A stretch of DNA of 64,000 bases from Adiantum capillus-veneris (GCA_014529385.2 CM043958.1:143614734-143678733); one strand, 5' to 3'; positions 12,684-24,191 are shown, counted from the first letter of the stretch. Numbers and translations: made by a program. Notes: generated from the letters alone by a model not told the origin.

Positions 12684-13184
12684 TTGGATGCTTCAGCTTT
12701 GACTACATCGGAGGTAGATGTTGTGTATGAATCTACACACGACGATGAGGTTGTTCTTGCTTCCATGTTTACTCCTGAGGTTCTCATGTCATGCGATGGC
12801 ACATTACCTTCGCAGTGGATGCTAGATACCGGTGCTTCATTTCACATCTCGCTGAGACGCGAGTACTTTTGCTCGTATGCTAGTGGTTTGCTTGGACATG
12901 TGCACTTGACTGATGGTTCAGTCCATGACATTGTTGGTGCAGGAGATGTTCGGATGTCATTGCCGAGTGGAGCAATGCTAGTGCTGAGGCATGTTCGCCA
13001 TGTGCCGAGTTTGACTCGGAGTTTGGTCTCCATGAGTCAGTTGAGAGACAGTGGGTGCCATGTTGTGCTAGATGAGCACGGTTTTAGTTTGCATCATGGA
13101 CAACTTGTTTTAGCTAGAGGTGCTAGTGTTGATAGCACATATCCGATGCATGTTAGTCACGTGAGAGAGGGCACTACTCTATGA
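12684..13184 (+). pseudogene. Copia aspartic protease (first internal region)
   Basis: 166-residue segment with QWMLDTGASFHIS, the active-site loop of copia gag-pol proteases, at about residues 46-58. It is followed by the usual GDVRMSLPSG and VRHVPSLTRSLVSMSQL stretches. The catalytic DTG is intact. The integrase that should follow is missing; the next recognisable piece is the end of RT at about 13640-13800. Confidence 0.8.
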
Positions 13185-13234
13185 CATTGTTGCAGCCATG
13201 TAGACAGTAGAGATGGGTTTCCTTTGCTAGTGGG

Positions 13235-13870
13235 TTGCATACTACTTTGCCTTTGTGTCAGCAAAGAACTGAGACAGTTGTGTGTGTGCCTATTGAGGTT
13301 AGGAAATTAGAGCAGGGAGGCTCTTGTGAGACACAGCAGGTTGTGCATCTGTCTTGTGGTGACGTTCACGCAGACAGTGGTATCTCTGGGGATGCACACC
13401 TTGGTAAGTCATCCATTGAGATGACATTAGTTGAGCCAGAGACCGATGCATTATTCTATGATGCGTCTGATACGTTTGAGGGCGACAGTGTCCTTCAGAC
13501 AGCTGTGTGTGATTGCAGTGGTGCTGATTTTTTGGTTTTGCATTCATTCTCAGTAGATATGCCTTTGCCAGAGGATGCCGACATGGTGATGCATAGTCAG
13601 GTGGTTCCTGATGAGGATGCATATGGCACTAAGGTTGCTGACAGGGATAGGTTGGCACACATAGTGCATGTTTTGTTGTCTTTCGGGTCTCTCATGTCTG
13701 ACCTTTTGGTCTCGAACCTGATCTTGCTTATGCGGTTGGTGCATTTGCAGTGGGAGTTTTCAGTCGTGCGATGACTGACACTGGCATTGTGCATTGTGGA
13801 GCCATGCAGGTCATCACTCGATACCTGCATAAGGGGTGTCATAGTGGCTCTAGCCATAGTGGTATGCATG
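13235..13870 (+). pseudogene. Copia RT/RNase H tail remnant (first internal region)
   Basis: After a low-similarity stretch, frames around 13640-13830 contain RDRLAHIVHVLLSFGSLMSDL and, across a frameshift, AYAVGAF…SRAMTDTGIVHCGAMQVITRYL. This resembles the copia motif that follows the RT fingers (RPDIAYAVGVVSRFM… in intact elements, from family knowledge). Only the tail remains; the catalytic YVDD region is absent. Confidence 0.6.
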
Positions 13871-14005
13871 TTGCATCTACACTAGAGCGGTTATAGAGTG
13901 AGCCAGTGGGCATAGGTTGAGAGCCGTCTTCTCTCACCTCTTGTATATACTAGTTGTAGGCTAGTCTTCTCGCCACTTATCGGCACACAGCCTTTAGTGG
14001 GAGAA

Positions 14006-14238
14006 TGTTAGGTAAAGGCGGTGTGCCTCACCGTGCTTTACCCATGTCTGCCGACCAGTGTCCGGCCACCCACATTTATCTCCTTATTCTTTATACATAC
14101 CAAGAATAAGGAGCTCTCACTCACATTCTCACATGGTACTCATACAGTGAAATTTGGGAGCTCCACCCACATCCTGTGTACTCTCTCCCTCTCTCTCCTT
14201 CTCACTCTCCGCACACGCACCGCATCCGTGCACTCACA
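14006..14238 (+). repeat. Copia LTR 2 (shared, complete)
   Basis: Begins TGTTAGG and ends CACTCACA, followed after two bases by the primer site TGGTATCAGAGC at 14241-14252. A purine-rich AGTGGGAGAA precedes it. It contains an 11-bp inverted repeat, TCCTTATTCTT/AAGAATAAGGA with a 10-nt loop, at 14081-14112. Confidence 0.8.
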
Positions 14239-14240
14239 AT

Positions 14241-14252
14241 TGGTATCAGAGC
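14241..14252 (+). other. Primer binding site, initiator tRNA-Met type
   Basis: TGGTATCAGAGC two bases after LTR 2. This is the standard complement of plant initiator tRNA-Met found in copia elements. Confidence 0.88.
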
Positions 14253-15485
14253 TACGGTGACCACGGAGAGCACGACGGCTTTGAGAGCTTCAAGGCAATA
14301 GCTCGCTCGCTCTCGGTGGTGGAGAGATTAAGAAAGCTTGGAAGCTTTGTGAGAATACAATGGGAGCTTATGAGCTCAGTTGAGAGTGATGTATGCTCTT
14401 GTGGAAGCTCAGAAAGGAGTGTGGAAGATTGTGTGTAAGTGAAGGTGCTACCCTAAAACTGTGTGCGCAGCAACACTGTTTTCAGATTCGTTTTTCTCCT
14501 TGTAGAATGCAGATCTGAGAATTCTGTCCGAGATGCCCATCCGTTTCGATGTGGTCTACAACTTTGCAGAAAAAAACTTTTTGCAAATTTCTCACCGTTT
14601 TGCTGATATTCAGCTCAGACTGACTGTATACAAAAATTTCAGATTTTCTGTTGTCGCATTGTGTGCGAGTTTGATGCACTTTTGGAAGCACGGGAGATGC
14701 TCGAAGTTAGATGCATAAATTGTGAGCTTAAGATGCAATTTGAGCTTGTGCAGAGCTTGTGGTTTGAGGGTTTTTTGGTAGATTTGGGCAACAGAGTACG
14801 AAGGCCTTTACACACCATCGAAGAGGTCTCTTGAGAGACATGATTTTTGGAGCACACAGGTGGAGCTTCTTTCACTGGTTTTCACAGGATACTTTGGCAG
14901 TGATTTTGTGCTTGGATTCATGGTCTTTGCGGATGGTTTGCATATGGTTATGGCGCATGGTTGATGCCCATTATACATGCATTTTGGCGAGCACTTTCAA
15001 GTGCCGGTAAGCTCTCTTGAGAGCATTGTTTTCGCATTGATCAAGTTTCCGGATTGCAACTCTTTTGGCGCTTGCTTATGCGCGGTCACTCCGTTGATGT
15101 ACGTTGAGTGCGGATTGCCATTGTATGTGAAAATGTGGAGCCATTTTGGCATTTCTACTCATTACAATTGAGTAGTGTTATGGTTTATGGTAGAGATTGT
15201 ACTTGAGTTTTTGCTCAGTTTTCAGGGGAGACTCTGCCGAATTTTTCCCAGATTCTCGCCATAGTTTGTGATCGAGTGTTTACTCTCACTTTGACAGGTT
15301 TTGTCAGTTTGGACACAGCTTTGTGTTTTTGTATCCACTCTCGCAAGAGTGAGGAGTTGTGTATCCTTCTTTGCTTGAGATAGTGGTTTGCTCTCGAGTG
15401 GGAGAGTCTTGTGATCTCGAGCATTGTTTGCCATAGTTTTGGCATGGAGACGCTTTAGGTTAGAGGCGGTTCTCGTTCACGATCG

Positions 15486-16740
15486 CGACTGATATGTTGG
15501 CACTGCGGCCATGATGGGCATATTAGGCACCGTTGCTTTAGGCGTATGAGGCAGCGGAAGAGGCAGATGCATGGTGCTACTATGAGGACAGATGCTAGAG
15601 AGTATGCATGTGACGGGCATGTCACTTTTGAGTCTAGCTTGCCTTCAGACTACTTTGTGTCTTGGGATAGCACATTGTCTACGCGTTTTCTACTAGACGA
15701 GCATGCAGTTTTTCACGTGACACCACGTCGTGATTTGTTTTTCTCTTTCTCTAGTGGGAGACTTGGTTGTGTGCAGTTTGCTGATGGTTCAGCATATGAC
15801 ATAGAGGGTGATGGAGATGTATGTATGTCTTTACCTAGCGGTGCATTGCTTACGCTACGAGATGTACATTATGTACCAGGACTCAGTCAGAGTCTCATTT
15901 CAGTGCGTAAGTTACAGAGTAGTGGACATCGTGTACTGCTTAGAGAGTGGTCATTTTAGCTACATAGGGGATCATTGGTGATAGCCAGAGGTGCTAGGAG
16001 TGGTCTGGTATACCCTTTGCATATTTCTGACACACGAGGCGGTGTAGTCTCTGTGTATTTGCAGCCATGTTTAGAGCGAGAGACGAGGCGAAGTTCACAC
16101 AGACAGTGGTATCTCTGGGAATGCACAGCTTTGTCAGTCATCAATTCAGGTGACTTCAGCTGAGCGAGAGACGAGGCATGTCTCTTTTGCAGATGTGCTG
16201 CATGGAGAGCAGGTTGTGCATTTGTCTTGTGGTGACGTTCACACAGACAGTGGTATCTCTGGGAATGCACAGCTTTGTTAGTCATCAGTTGAGGTAACTT
16301 CAGTTGAGCCAGAGACCGATGCATTGTTCTATGATGCGTCTGATAAGTTTGAGGGCAACAGTGTCCTTCAAACAACTGTGTGTGATTGCCGCTGATTTTT
16401 CGGTTTTGCAGTCATTCTCAGCGAACATGCCTTTGCCAGATGATGCTGACACGGTGATGCATAGTCAGGTGGTTCCTGATGAGGATGCATATGGCACTGA
16501 GGTTGTTGACAGGGATAGGTTGGCACACATAGTGCATGTTTCGTTGGCTTTCGGGTCTCTCATGTCTGACCTTTTGGTTTTAAGACCTGATCTTGCTTAT
16601 GCGGTTGGTGCATTTGTAGTGGGAGTTGTCAGTCGTGCGATGACTGACACTGGCATTGTGCATTGTGGAGCCATGTAGGTCGTCACTCGATACCTGCATC
16701 AGGAGTGTCATTGTAGCTCTAGCCCTAGTGGTATGCATGT
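15486..16740 (+). pseudogene. Copia gag-protease-RT remnants (second internal region)
   Basis: Contains a CCHC knuckle CWHCGHDGHIRHRC (about 15497-15540), then a protease-like ORF to 15959 in which the DTGA loop has become LLDEHAVFHVT, so the catalytic Gly motif is lost. The RT tail (AYAVGAFVVGVVSRAMTDTG) lies around 16590-16660. A segment of about 90 bp is repeated at 16091 and 16229 (GACAGTGGTATCTCTGGGAA in each); the first internal region has it only once. The region is inactive and more decayed than its tandem neighbour. Confidence 0.7.
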
Positions 16741-16874
16741 TGCATCTACACTAGAGCGGTTACAGAGTGAGCCAGTGGGCATAGGTTGAGAGCCGTCTTC
16801 TCTCACCTCTTGTATATACTAGTTGTAGGCTAGTCTTCTCGCCACTTATCGGCGCATAGCCTTTAGTGGGAGAA

Positions 16875-17003
16875 TGTTAGGTAAAGGCGGTGTGCCTCAC
16901 CCTGCTTTGCCCGTGTCCGCCGGCCAGTGTCCCGACTGCCCACATTTATCTCCTTATTCTTTATACATACAAAGAATAAGGAGCTCTCACTCACATTCTC
17001 ACA
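16875..17003 (+). repeat. Copia LTR 3, truncated
   Basis: Matches the first 129 bp of LTR 2, including the TCCTTATTCTT hairpin at 16951-16982, then passes directly into ORF3 sequence of the host element. The missing last ~100 bp and the missing host segment point to a deletion across this junction. Confidence 0.8.
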
Positions 17004-17757
17004 TGGAGCCCCATCACAAGAAGAGGCCACAACATCAAGACTTACTGAGGAGGAAGAAAACAGATTGTAGAAGCAGATAGAGAAGGCAACAAAGGAGAGT
17101 GCAAAGGCGGCCATGGAGTGGGAAAGAAGACTCTTGTTCTCCATCGGACTTCAAGGGTTGGATACTAAGGTGCTGCAAGATCAATGGATGCAACCTACAT
17201 TGCCCCTTCCTCTACTAAAATTTGAAGTGTTGAAAACAAAGAAAAGGATAGAAGAGGAGCAGTATGTCTCGCTATACAAAGGTGACATCATAAAAGAGGA
17301 GGAATCAAAGAAGATAGTAGACTCCCAACAGAGATGGAGGAAAGGGTGGTTAACAAAGTACCCAACCTACCTAACCTATTTGGTGGAGGCACCCAAGGAA
17401 GTTAGAGAAGATGCAACATTTTGTCCAGTGCCACGAGTCAGGAGTTGGTAAGAGCTTGGCAGAATCACAACAAAGAAGCCAAATTGGCTTAATTACCCCA
17501 GGATGCCAGGACCGAAGGTGGGAGAGAGAATAAGTAAGGCCTACATGGTGAAAACCCTAACGTGCACCATTAAGCTCTTTACTGGCTCTTCTGACCTTTT
17601 GTGTCAAATGCTCAAAAATATTTGCAGAACATTATTGGCTTGCATTGAAGTGTTCGTGCCGGATAAAGCTACCAGCTCAACATTGTTGTCAACGGCCGAC
17701 ACAGTGACATATATGATGTATGATCTAGCCTTGCAGCCATCTCCAAAAGTATTACAC
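17004..17757 (+). pseudogene. ORF3, C-terminal part, broken
   Basis: Resumes the ORF3 sequence after the copia array. MEWERRLLFSIGLQGLDTKVL (17113 on) and the later block PNWLNYPRMPGPKVGERISK match the minus copy at 43130-42500. At two places where the minus copy has stops this copy has Gln, which identifies those as mutations. Its own stop lies near 17449. Similarity ends at SPKVLH near 17757, where unrelated minus-strand gypsy sequence begins. Confidence 0.8.
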
Positions 17758-17789
17758 ATTGACTATTATCTGTCTGACGCCGGCTTACT

Positions 17790-19572
17790 ATTGGTTGGGT
17801 GGATTCTATTGAGTTTCATTAGCTGGTGGTGGTTGATCATTGTGATGACTCTCTTTGGCTTGACCTAAGGATGAACCTCTAGTGGGTGTTGCTCCACCTA
17901 CGGTTGAACCTGTGTTATGTCCATCTTGATGATCATCATCATCATCGTCCTTCCCTGTATGTTGGTTTTGGTTTTGATCATCCTCATCCCTATCCTCATC
18001 CTCATACTCTTCATCTTTATTCTTCTAATTCTCTGGATACTCGTTCAATGCCTCATTTTCTAGTGCTTTTATGTACACGCTAGCCTTCTCTTGGAGGTCT
18101 GATTGGATGGACTCTATGCCAAAATTTCCCACATGAGTTACATTCAAAGTCAAATCACCATCTTTATTTACAATCTATACTAGAGAATGATAAATGTATT
18201 TTTCCATTATTTCATCCTTTGTCATATGTTTCTGGTATATTATCTTATAGTTTGATCTCTTTGCTTCCAACAACGTCTGAAATAGGTCAGCGTCTTGCTA
18301 ACTCGTTCAAGGTCTTGTTGTGAAATTTCCTTCTCCTCCTAAAGCACCCTGTTTGCATCAGTCAATTTATCTATATTTTTCTGAAGGCCCTACACTTCTC
18401 TGTCATGGCTCTGCTACTGAAGCTATAATTGAAGAATCTGTTGTGTCCACCTAGCTTTGTCTTTCTTGATACTCTGCAATTGAGCTTCGGTAGTTTGAAG
18501 GTCTACTTTTAGCTTTTCCACTTTAGAGTTGGAAATGGATACCTACACATCCATCATTTGGCCTAAAAAGTTTACAATTGTATTCTAGCCAGATTGTATA
18601 GCTTAATACACCCTTTAGCGATGGTAATGGGATGGATCTGCTTGGTCTTGTAAACTGTCATTGAAAATGAATAAGGCACTTTGGCACAATCCAATTTCTT
18701 CATGACAAGTCATCCCATGAGTGGCTTCTTTTACAAACGTTGTAGCCTAGCCAGTTTTATTATGCTCATCTGGCCTTTGAGCCACTGCCCAAGTTCTGGT
18801 GTCTTTCTGCGGGTTTGGTGCTGGCATGGACTAGTTCAGTAGTGTTATCTTTGTCAGTGATCAATGCCCCAGGTTGCCTATCTACGTGACTTTGGGTTGT
18901 ATCTGCTAGAAGTTTCTCAGTGGCCTTGTTAGTGCTTGCTTTTGTATTCTGGATTTAAATCCTTTCAAAATTTCATGCAGTTTTTGCTTCTTGCTAGACA
19001 ATCTTGTCTATCTTTGGATTGAAGGTCTTTTTGCTCCAATTTTCACCTTCTCTTTTTCCTTTCTTTGTTGTAGTATCTGTCATTGTTTGGGCTATGCTGG
19101 TCTTGTTAGCCCCTCGAGTCTTGGTTTCTTCAAAAGATATTATTGTGATCTTAATTACTTTGTCTTTAGTCACCATGTCCCAGATTTGTTGAACGATGAT
19201 GTGTACTAGTGCTAGATCTGCCCTGTAGAGGACTGCCATACATACCAGGTTAAAAACAAATTTCTGGATTTAGCCTTGGTAGACTGTTGCACTATGCTAG
19301 TGTACAAGAATTGGTTGATATTGATACTGATTCTAGGTTGTAAATCTTAACCTGTAACATAGCAAAGAGCTTTTCAGAGAGTTAAGTGGGGTTATTCTTT
19401 AAACTGATGGTCTTTGCAATGAATCTATAGATTACAGTGCATCCCAGCGTGTTGCTAGTGGAATGCCTTGAGCACCATCTTTCCTTTTCTTTTTGGCATG
19501 GTTGTCTTCTTTGAGAAACTTGCTAACTTTGTCAACTGTGGTGGGTGTGAATTTGGCGCGTTTGGAATTCAT
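17790..19572 (-). pseudogene. Post-integrase ORF remnant of the minus-strand gypsy element
   Basis: Minus-strand frames from an ATG at 19572 (MNSKRAKFTPTTVDKVSKFL) run on, with several stops, to about 17850. The segment contains hydrophilic, coiled-coil-like stretches and an Asp-rich run (about 17925-17950). It follows integrase in the same orientation, the position ORF3 occupies in the 19-kb element. No sequence similarity to ORF3 was evident by eye. Function unknown. Confidence 0.45.
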
Positions 19573-20149
19573 AATACATAGGCTAACTCACCATGTGTGA
19601 ATTCTAGGGTTCTTCCATTAACAAGGGCCATTCCCTTGTCTACCTAGTTCGTGGTGAGTACCTGTTGGGTAATCCCTTTCATCAAATGGTAGTGTTGTAA
19701 TCTCTTCCACCACTTCCACGCACCACAATTTTAGCAAGTTATGCTCTTTCCCTTGAGAAACATGTTTCGGCCTATGGCATCTTCTACAAAGGTTTTCAAA
19801 CTCTCTACTTTGGTTGTCATGGTGTCTAGAGTCTCTTGCATCTATTGTGAAGCTTCCTTTCTGTCCATGCACGACGCAGACAAACAGGTTTGGGTGGAAG
19901 AGGACTTACTTGTTGTAGTGAAGGATCCGTGCAGAGAGTAGCGAGAGTTTGGGGTAGCATGACTGCAACTGTTGAGGGTGTTTGTTGTTGTTGTGAGCTC
20001 AAAGAAGTTGCGGCAAGTTGCGATGCAAGTGGAAAGAGGATGCAAGCAAAGTGAATATGGGCAAACCCTTCACATAGTTATATGCACCTGCACCATGAAT
20101 GCACCACTCCTTGTCATCTCGAAGTTATGCACACATTTTGTGAAATTAT

Positions 20150-21081
20150 ATGACCTTTATCCTACTGTCATGCCAGTGTTTCCTTCTTTGTTGGACCACT
20201 TCTTGTTCTAGCATGGCCTTCTATCTGATTTCATCCAATCGTAAAATCTCAAGTCTCTGCTTCAGATTTTGATTGAAGTCCATTCCATATTCAACTGCTA
20301 TTCATAGGCTGAGAATAACAAATTCCATTAATACTACTGCCTCTGTGCCATAAACCATCATGAAAGGTTCATGCCAACAGTGACCTTGTAGACAGTTCTA
20401 GAAGACCATAACGCTGATTGAAGCTTAGTATCCCACTTATGTGTTTTCTTCTAGACTATCTTGGTGAGAATTTTCTTGATGGTTTATTACTTCTCTTTGC
20501 TTGATCATTGCACTTGGTATAATACAGTGTATACTTTCGGTGCTTTACTGAACTTAACATCTCAGTCAATATCTGAATAGTTTCATTTTTGAAGTGCGTT
20601 CCCTAATCTAAAACTATTTCCACTGGACATCCATATGTGTAGATAATGTTTTCACACAAAAATGTAGCTGTTGATTTAGTAGTATTATTTAGCAAAGCCC
20701 CATTTGCTGACATAACATGTGGCCATGATGATATATTTGTTTTTCCTTGGAGTGAGTTTTCATGAAAATTCCCAATGGATATACTGGAATTAGTGGTGTC
20801 CTATCAGCTGTCGTTGGCCTTCCCATTCTCTAGCAAATATCACACATTTTGCAAAAGGCTACTCTGACATCAACCATCATATTTTTCCACCATAATCTTT
20901 CCTGGAGGATCTTCTTATGCGTGATATCAATTGAAAAGTGTCCTCTCGCATCTCCATTGTGAGCTTCGGTGATCACTTGTATTCGTCCTCTCATTGGCAC
21001 ACATCTGTGAAGCACACCATCAATGCCTAGTTTGTGAAATGCTCCCTTGATGATGGTAAATTTCAGGATTTTAATGATCAT
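20150..21081 (-). pseudogene. Integrase remnant (zinc-binding domain and core)
   Basis: The segment 21081-20830 encodes a gypsy H2C2 domain: His in EAHNGDARGHFS and the Cys pair in FCKMCDIC, with the spacing of the family. Below it, frames near 20600 show a second-Asp-like block (GTHFKNETIQILTEML) and near 20340 a conserved VYGTEAVV-like block. Stops and frameshifts break it throughout. Confidence 0.75.
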
Positions 21082-21329
21082 TGTCTTTTTCTTATTATAG
21101 GACCAGTCATCTGGAAATTTTCCTAGCTAAAGGAAATCATACACCTCTTGCCATTTTGGATCGGGTTCCTCTTCATCCGTACTCTAAAATAACTCAACAT
21201 CTACTACCTCATCTCTCAATTATGTTTTTCAACAACCTTCTATGCTTCTGGAAAGAAAGTCTGTCCCATAATGTGTCTTTCTTGGTTTGTGGAAAAATTC
21301 CATAAGAAAAAGCATCCATCTAATTAGCC

Positions 21330-21558
21330 TTCCTTGTATCATAACTTAGTTGATAAAAAACAATAAAGCTTGACGATCGACATAGAAGTGAAATAGCTTG
21401 CCTAGTAGGTAATGTTTGTAGACTGGGTAGTCTATCTTCCCATCAGGCTAGGCCAATATGGCTCCTATAGCCATGCCATAAGCTCCTACATGTACATGGA
21501 AAATAACATCCCAGCTAGGTTGGCAGAGTACTGGCTTCCTGTTGATCGCATCTTTTAA
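21330..21558 (-). pseudogene. RNase H remnant
   Basis: Minus-strand translation gives DAINRKPVLCQPSWDVIFHV and AIGAILAQPDGKIDYPVY, the start of a gypsy RNase H domain. The first catalytic Asp is replaced (HVHVGA rather than HVHVDA). The reading frame joins cleanly to 22851 when the TTAA element between them is removed. Confidence 0.7.
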
Positions 21559-22846
21559 CACTAGTTCTGTATTTGGACACTTTAGTGTACTGTTTCCTTG
21601 GATGTTGTTGGAAATATTTCACATATACTGAAGATAGTTCTTGGTGTGTGGTTCCTATTGTAGCTAGCTTATGAGGTGAAAAAAAGTCTCAAATTTTCTT
21701 TATATCAAGATAATTGTTATTTTAAGAGATTCAATTGATCTCTTATGTCAAATTTTTTAGTGTTGTTTTGTCAAAAATCTCATAATTTGGCTATAAGTTC
21801 TAGAAGATTTAAGTTGTACCATGTTTCTAAAGTCCATATAGTACCTATTAATGATCTAGAATAGCTAATCAATTGAAAAGGCTTATTTTCTATTCCCATT
21901 ATTAGCTACAAACAGAAACGTGCATTTTCAAAAATGCTGAAAAAGGGACAAATTTTGGCCTTTCAAAGCTCTTTCTAAGAAAATAGTATTGTTTGAGTGG
22001 ATGTATTTGATTGAGATTGATTCTACTAGTCAAAACCAAGAAAGTATATTATTTTTGGCCCTCCAATCTCATGTATATCTCATAAATTCCTCGTCATTTT
22101 GAATTTTTTTCATGCATCCTACCTTCCAAATTACAAATTGACCTTCTAGTACATGTAAGTGAGGTCTTAGAGGTCCCATTTTTTTCCATATCAAGTAACT
22201 GTATATATCACACTGATATGTACAAAAGATTCCAAGAGTATGGCCAATTCTAGAGCTCATGTGTCAAATTTCAAAAAGATGAAGTCTGTAATATGCGTTG
22301 TTTTGCGCATGGGAGATGATCTATTTCTACTAGCACATAGAAATATGAACCTTTGTATATTAAGCATTGTGTAGATACATCACATGCATATATTGCATTA
22401 TACAACCTAAAATTACACACTTAACAATTTCTATATTGCTTATAATCGAGTTCAAAACAATGGCTAATTAGACCTGGATGACTTTTGATAATTTAATTTT
22501 TTCCTAAAATATTTTATGTGAGCAAGAAACATGTCAAACATTGTTTGTTAGGCATAGATAGACATGTTAGAATTTTCTACCACTTCCTAGCAATTTTGTT
22601 TTTAGTTGATGCGATCATATGTTTTATGACATTGAGTACAGTTTTGTGCATGTACTCTTGGTTACTGTGATTGTACATCAATTTAGGCTCCAAATTACAA
22701 GGACTTATTTTTTACACATAGTTTGACTATCATAATTTCAGTCCTCAAAAGGATTTCTTCAAATAATTCTCTCATTTCCTACGGCATTTTATCTAAAACT
22801 ACCAAAAAAGGACACTTAAGTGTTATGTTTTGGTACCAAACTAGTG
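21559..22846. mobile_element. Non-autonomous DNA transposon, TTAA target duplication, CACTAG termini (copy B)
   Basis: 1,288-bp insertion flanked by TTAA (21555-21558 and 22847-22850). The ends are CACTAGTTCTGTA and, on the other strand, CACTAGTTTGGTA. A subterminal motif GGACACTTTAGTGT or GGACACTTAAGTGT lies near each end, as in copy A. Removing the insert and one TTAA restores a continuous gypsy frame between the RT connection and RNase H. The interior is AT-rich and non-coding. Confidence 0.87.
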
Positions 22847-22850
22847 TTAA

Positions 22851-23100
22851 GCACTGGAAACCCTTTTCACATTCTTAAGTCCTGATGAACTTGTTATCTT
22901 TCTTAATCAATTCATATAAAGGTAATGCCTTGGCTGCAAACATATGAACAAATCTTCTATAGAAATTGATATATCCCAAAAATGAACTTAATTCAGATAC
23001 AGTGTTCGAAGCTCTAACTTGATGAATGCACTTAATCTTATCATTTGCCATCTCAATCCAATACCCTTGAATACTGCATTAGGAAAAATATGAACCCCAA
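22851..23100 (-). pseudogene. RT connection-domain remnant
   Basis: Minus-strand frames give KIKCIHQVRASNTVSELSSF and LGYINFYRRFVHMFA, the conserved block after the RT palm in gypsy elements. A frameshift lies upstream. The palm with its YxDD box is absent because the similarity stops at about 23100. Confidence 0.72.
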
Positions 23101-23772
23101 AAGGGCCTTGTAAGGATCCCTAATTTTAAGCAATTAAGGATGAAAATGTGTGTGATTTAGAGACAAGGCCATTGAATGAGGGTATTCTCATAGGATTTTT
23201 TAAAGGCTGTCATAGGATTTTTGTAGGTTGACATAGAGGCTAGGGAGGAAGGATAGGTACATTCTCTCTCTATCCATAAGAGTGGTGGTCCTTATGACAA
23301 TAAGGACCCTCCCCCCCTTTCTTTTGCCACACCATCAAGGGCGTCCATAGTCTCAACCCAAAAAAACACTTTTTCCAAAAAAATTCAAAAAACCTCACTT
23401 TTACTCAAAACTTCTCCTCCCCAACCTATATGTATACTCAAAAATCAAAAATTTCTCTCAAAATATCACTGCTAGGCCTACAAAATATCAAACTCCCCAC
23501 CTCTTTTTATTTACCTCCAGAATCACTCCCCTCTCTCTTCTCTCTCTTACTTTTCAGCACACACTCTTCCTCCTTCCCTCTCCTTGTTGCAGGTCCACTC
23601 CATAGCTTTCTTGCATCTTTCTGATCAGAATGCTAGAAACTTAATCATTGAAAGGTTTACCAATTTCCAGAAGATCATTCTGTATTTTGGATGTTAGTGC
23701 CGTTGAATTTGTTAGGCTATGGAGGATGGTGAAGCCTTGCAGCCATGGCGTGGAGGGAGAAGGTGCAAAAAA

Positions 23773-23836
<64 letters not shown>

Positions 23837-24010
23837 ATGAGAGAGTCAATACAGGTCGTGGACAAATAATGCTACGATTCATTATTTCCTTTGTAAATAT
23901 ATATAGCTAACATTAGCCATGCAAAAATGCATGCAATCTGGAGATTTAACTGCTGCTATAAAAAGGCATGTTCCCATGGACATTTGGGCTTGAAAACCTA
24001 ACAGAATTCC
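23101..24010. other. Unassigned insertion-like segment, possible solo LTR
   Basis: About 0.9 kb replaces the RT core of the surrounding gypsy element. It begins TGTAAGGATCCC and could end at CCTAACA near 24002. It contains a GA microsatellite and a TATAAAAA box near 23956. No flanking duplication was found, so LTR identity is a guess. Confidence 0.35.
23776..23832 (+). repeat. (GA)n microsatellite
   Basis: Uninterrupted AG/GA run of about 57 bp. The Arg-Glu repeat ORFs across it are artefacts. Confidence 0.97.
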
Positions 24011-24191
24011 CATCATTAGAATTTATTGGGTTGGTTTCTTTCTCTAGTCTGAAATCAAACTTTGATGATGTTGATTGATTGGTAGACGACCATCTATTTG
24101 AATTGATCTTTATGCAAAGTTCAACTTAGTAAACTACTTTGGATATTGTTACCACTATCTTTTAGCTTGCTCTTTATCTCCTCTTTATCCA

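Larger units (their letters stand above)
11448..17003 (+). mobile_element. Tandem array of two internally deleted Ty1/copia elements sharing LTRs
   Basis: Three LTR starts (TGTTAGGTAAAGGC) occur at 11448, 14006 and 16875, separated by two internal regions that resemble each other. Both internal regions retain a CCHC knuckle, a copia-type protease, and the tail of RT/RNase H (AYAVGAF…SRAMTDTGIVHCGAM), but lack integrase and most of RT. The middle LTR is followed at once by the primer site TGGTATCAGAGC (14241). LTR 1 keeps only about 22 bp and LTR 3 stops after 129 bp. No flanking duplication is seen, and part of the host ORF3 is missing, so a deletion accompanied or followed insertion. Confidence 0.85.
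1..17757 (+). mobile_element. Decayed Ty3/gypsy (Tat-like) retrotransposon, plus-strand relative of the 19-kb element
   Basis: This region encodes, in order, the end of the first protease ORF, RT, RNase H, integrase, a second protease, a palindrome-bearing spacer and ORF3. It is colinear with the minus-strand element at 41388-60393. The window opens inside the pre-protease region, so the 5' LTR and gag lie outside. No 3' LTR is seen: the copy stops at about 17757 within ORF3, where minus-strand gypsy sequence begins. It is interrupted by a TTAA-flanked element (5078-6395) and by tandem copia elements (11448-17003). About 1.1 kb of ORF3 is missing at the copia junction. Frameshifts, deletions and many nonsense codons show that it is dead. 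Family membership rests on direct protein and DNA similarity between the two copies. The Tat-like label is inferred from primer site and gene order. Confidence 0.93.

Noticed and set aside
17925-18010. Captured host gene with an Asp-rich tail
   Set aside because: The acidic run is at the end of the gypsy post-integrase remnant; no intron or exon structure or known host domain is visible.
23648-23910. Arg-Glu, Ser-Leu and Ile-Tyr repeat proteins over microsatellites (also at about 31800, 32500, 33400 and 36050)
   Set aside because: These are translations of (GA)n, (CT)n and (AT)n runs, without other coding evidence.
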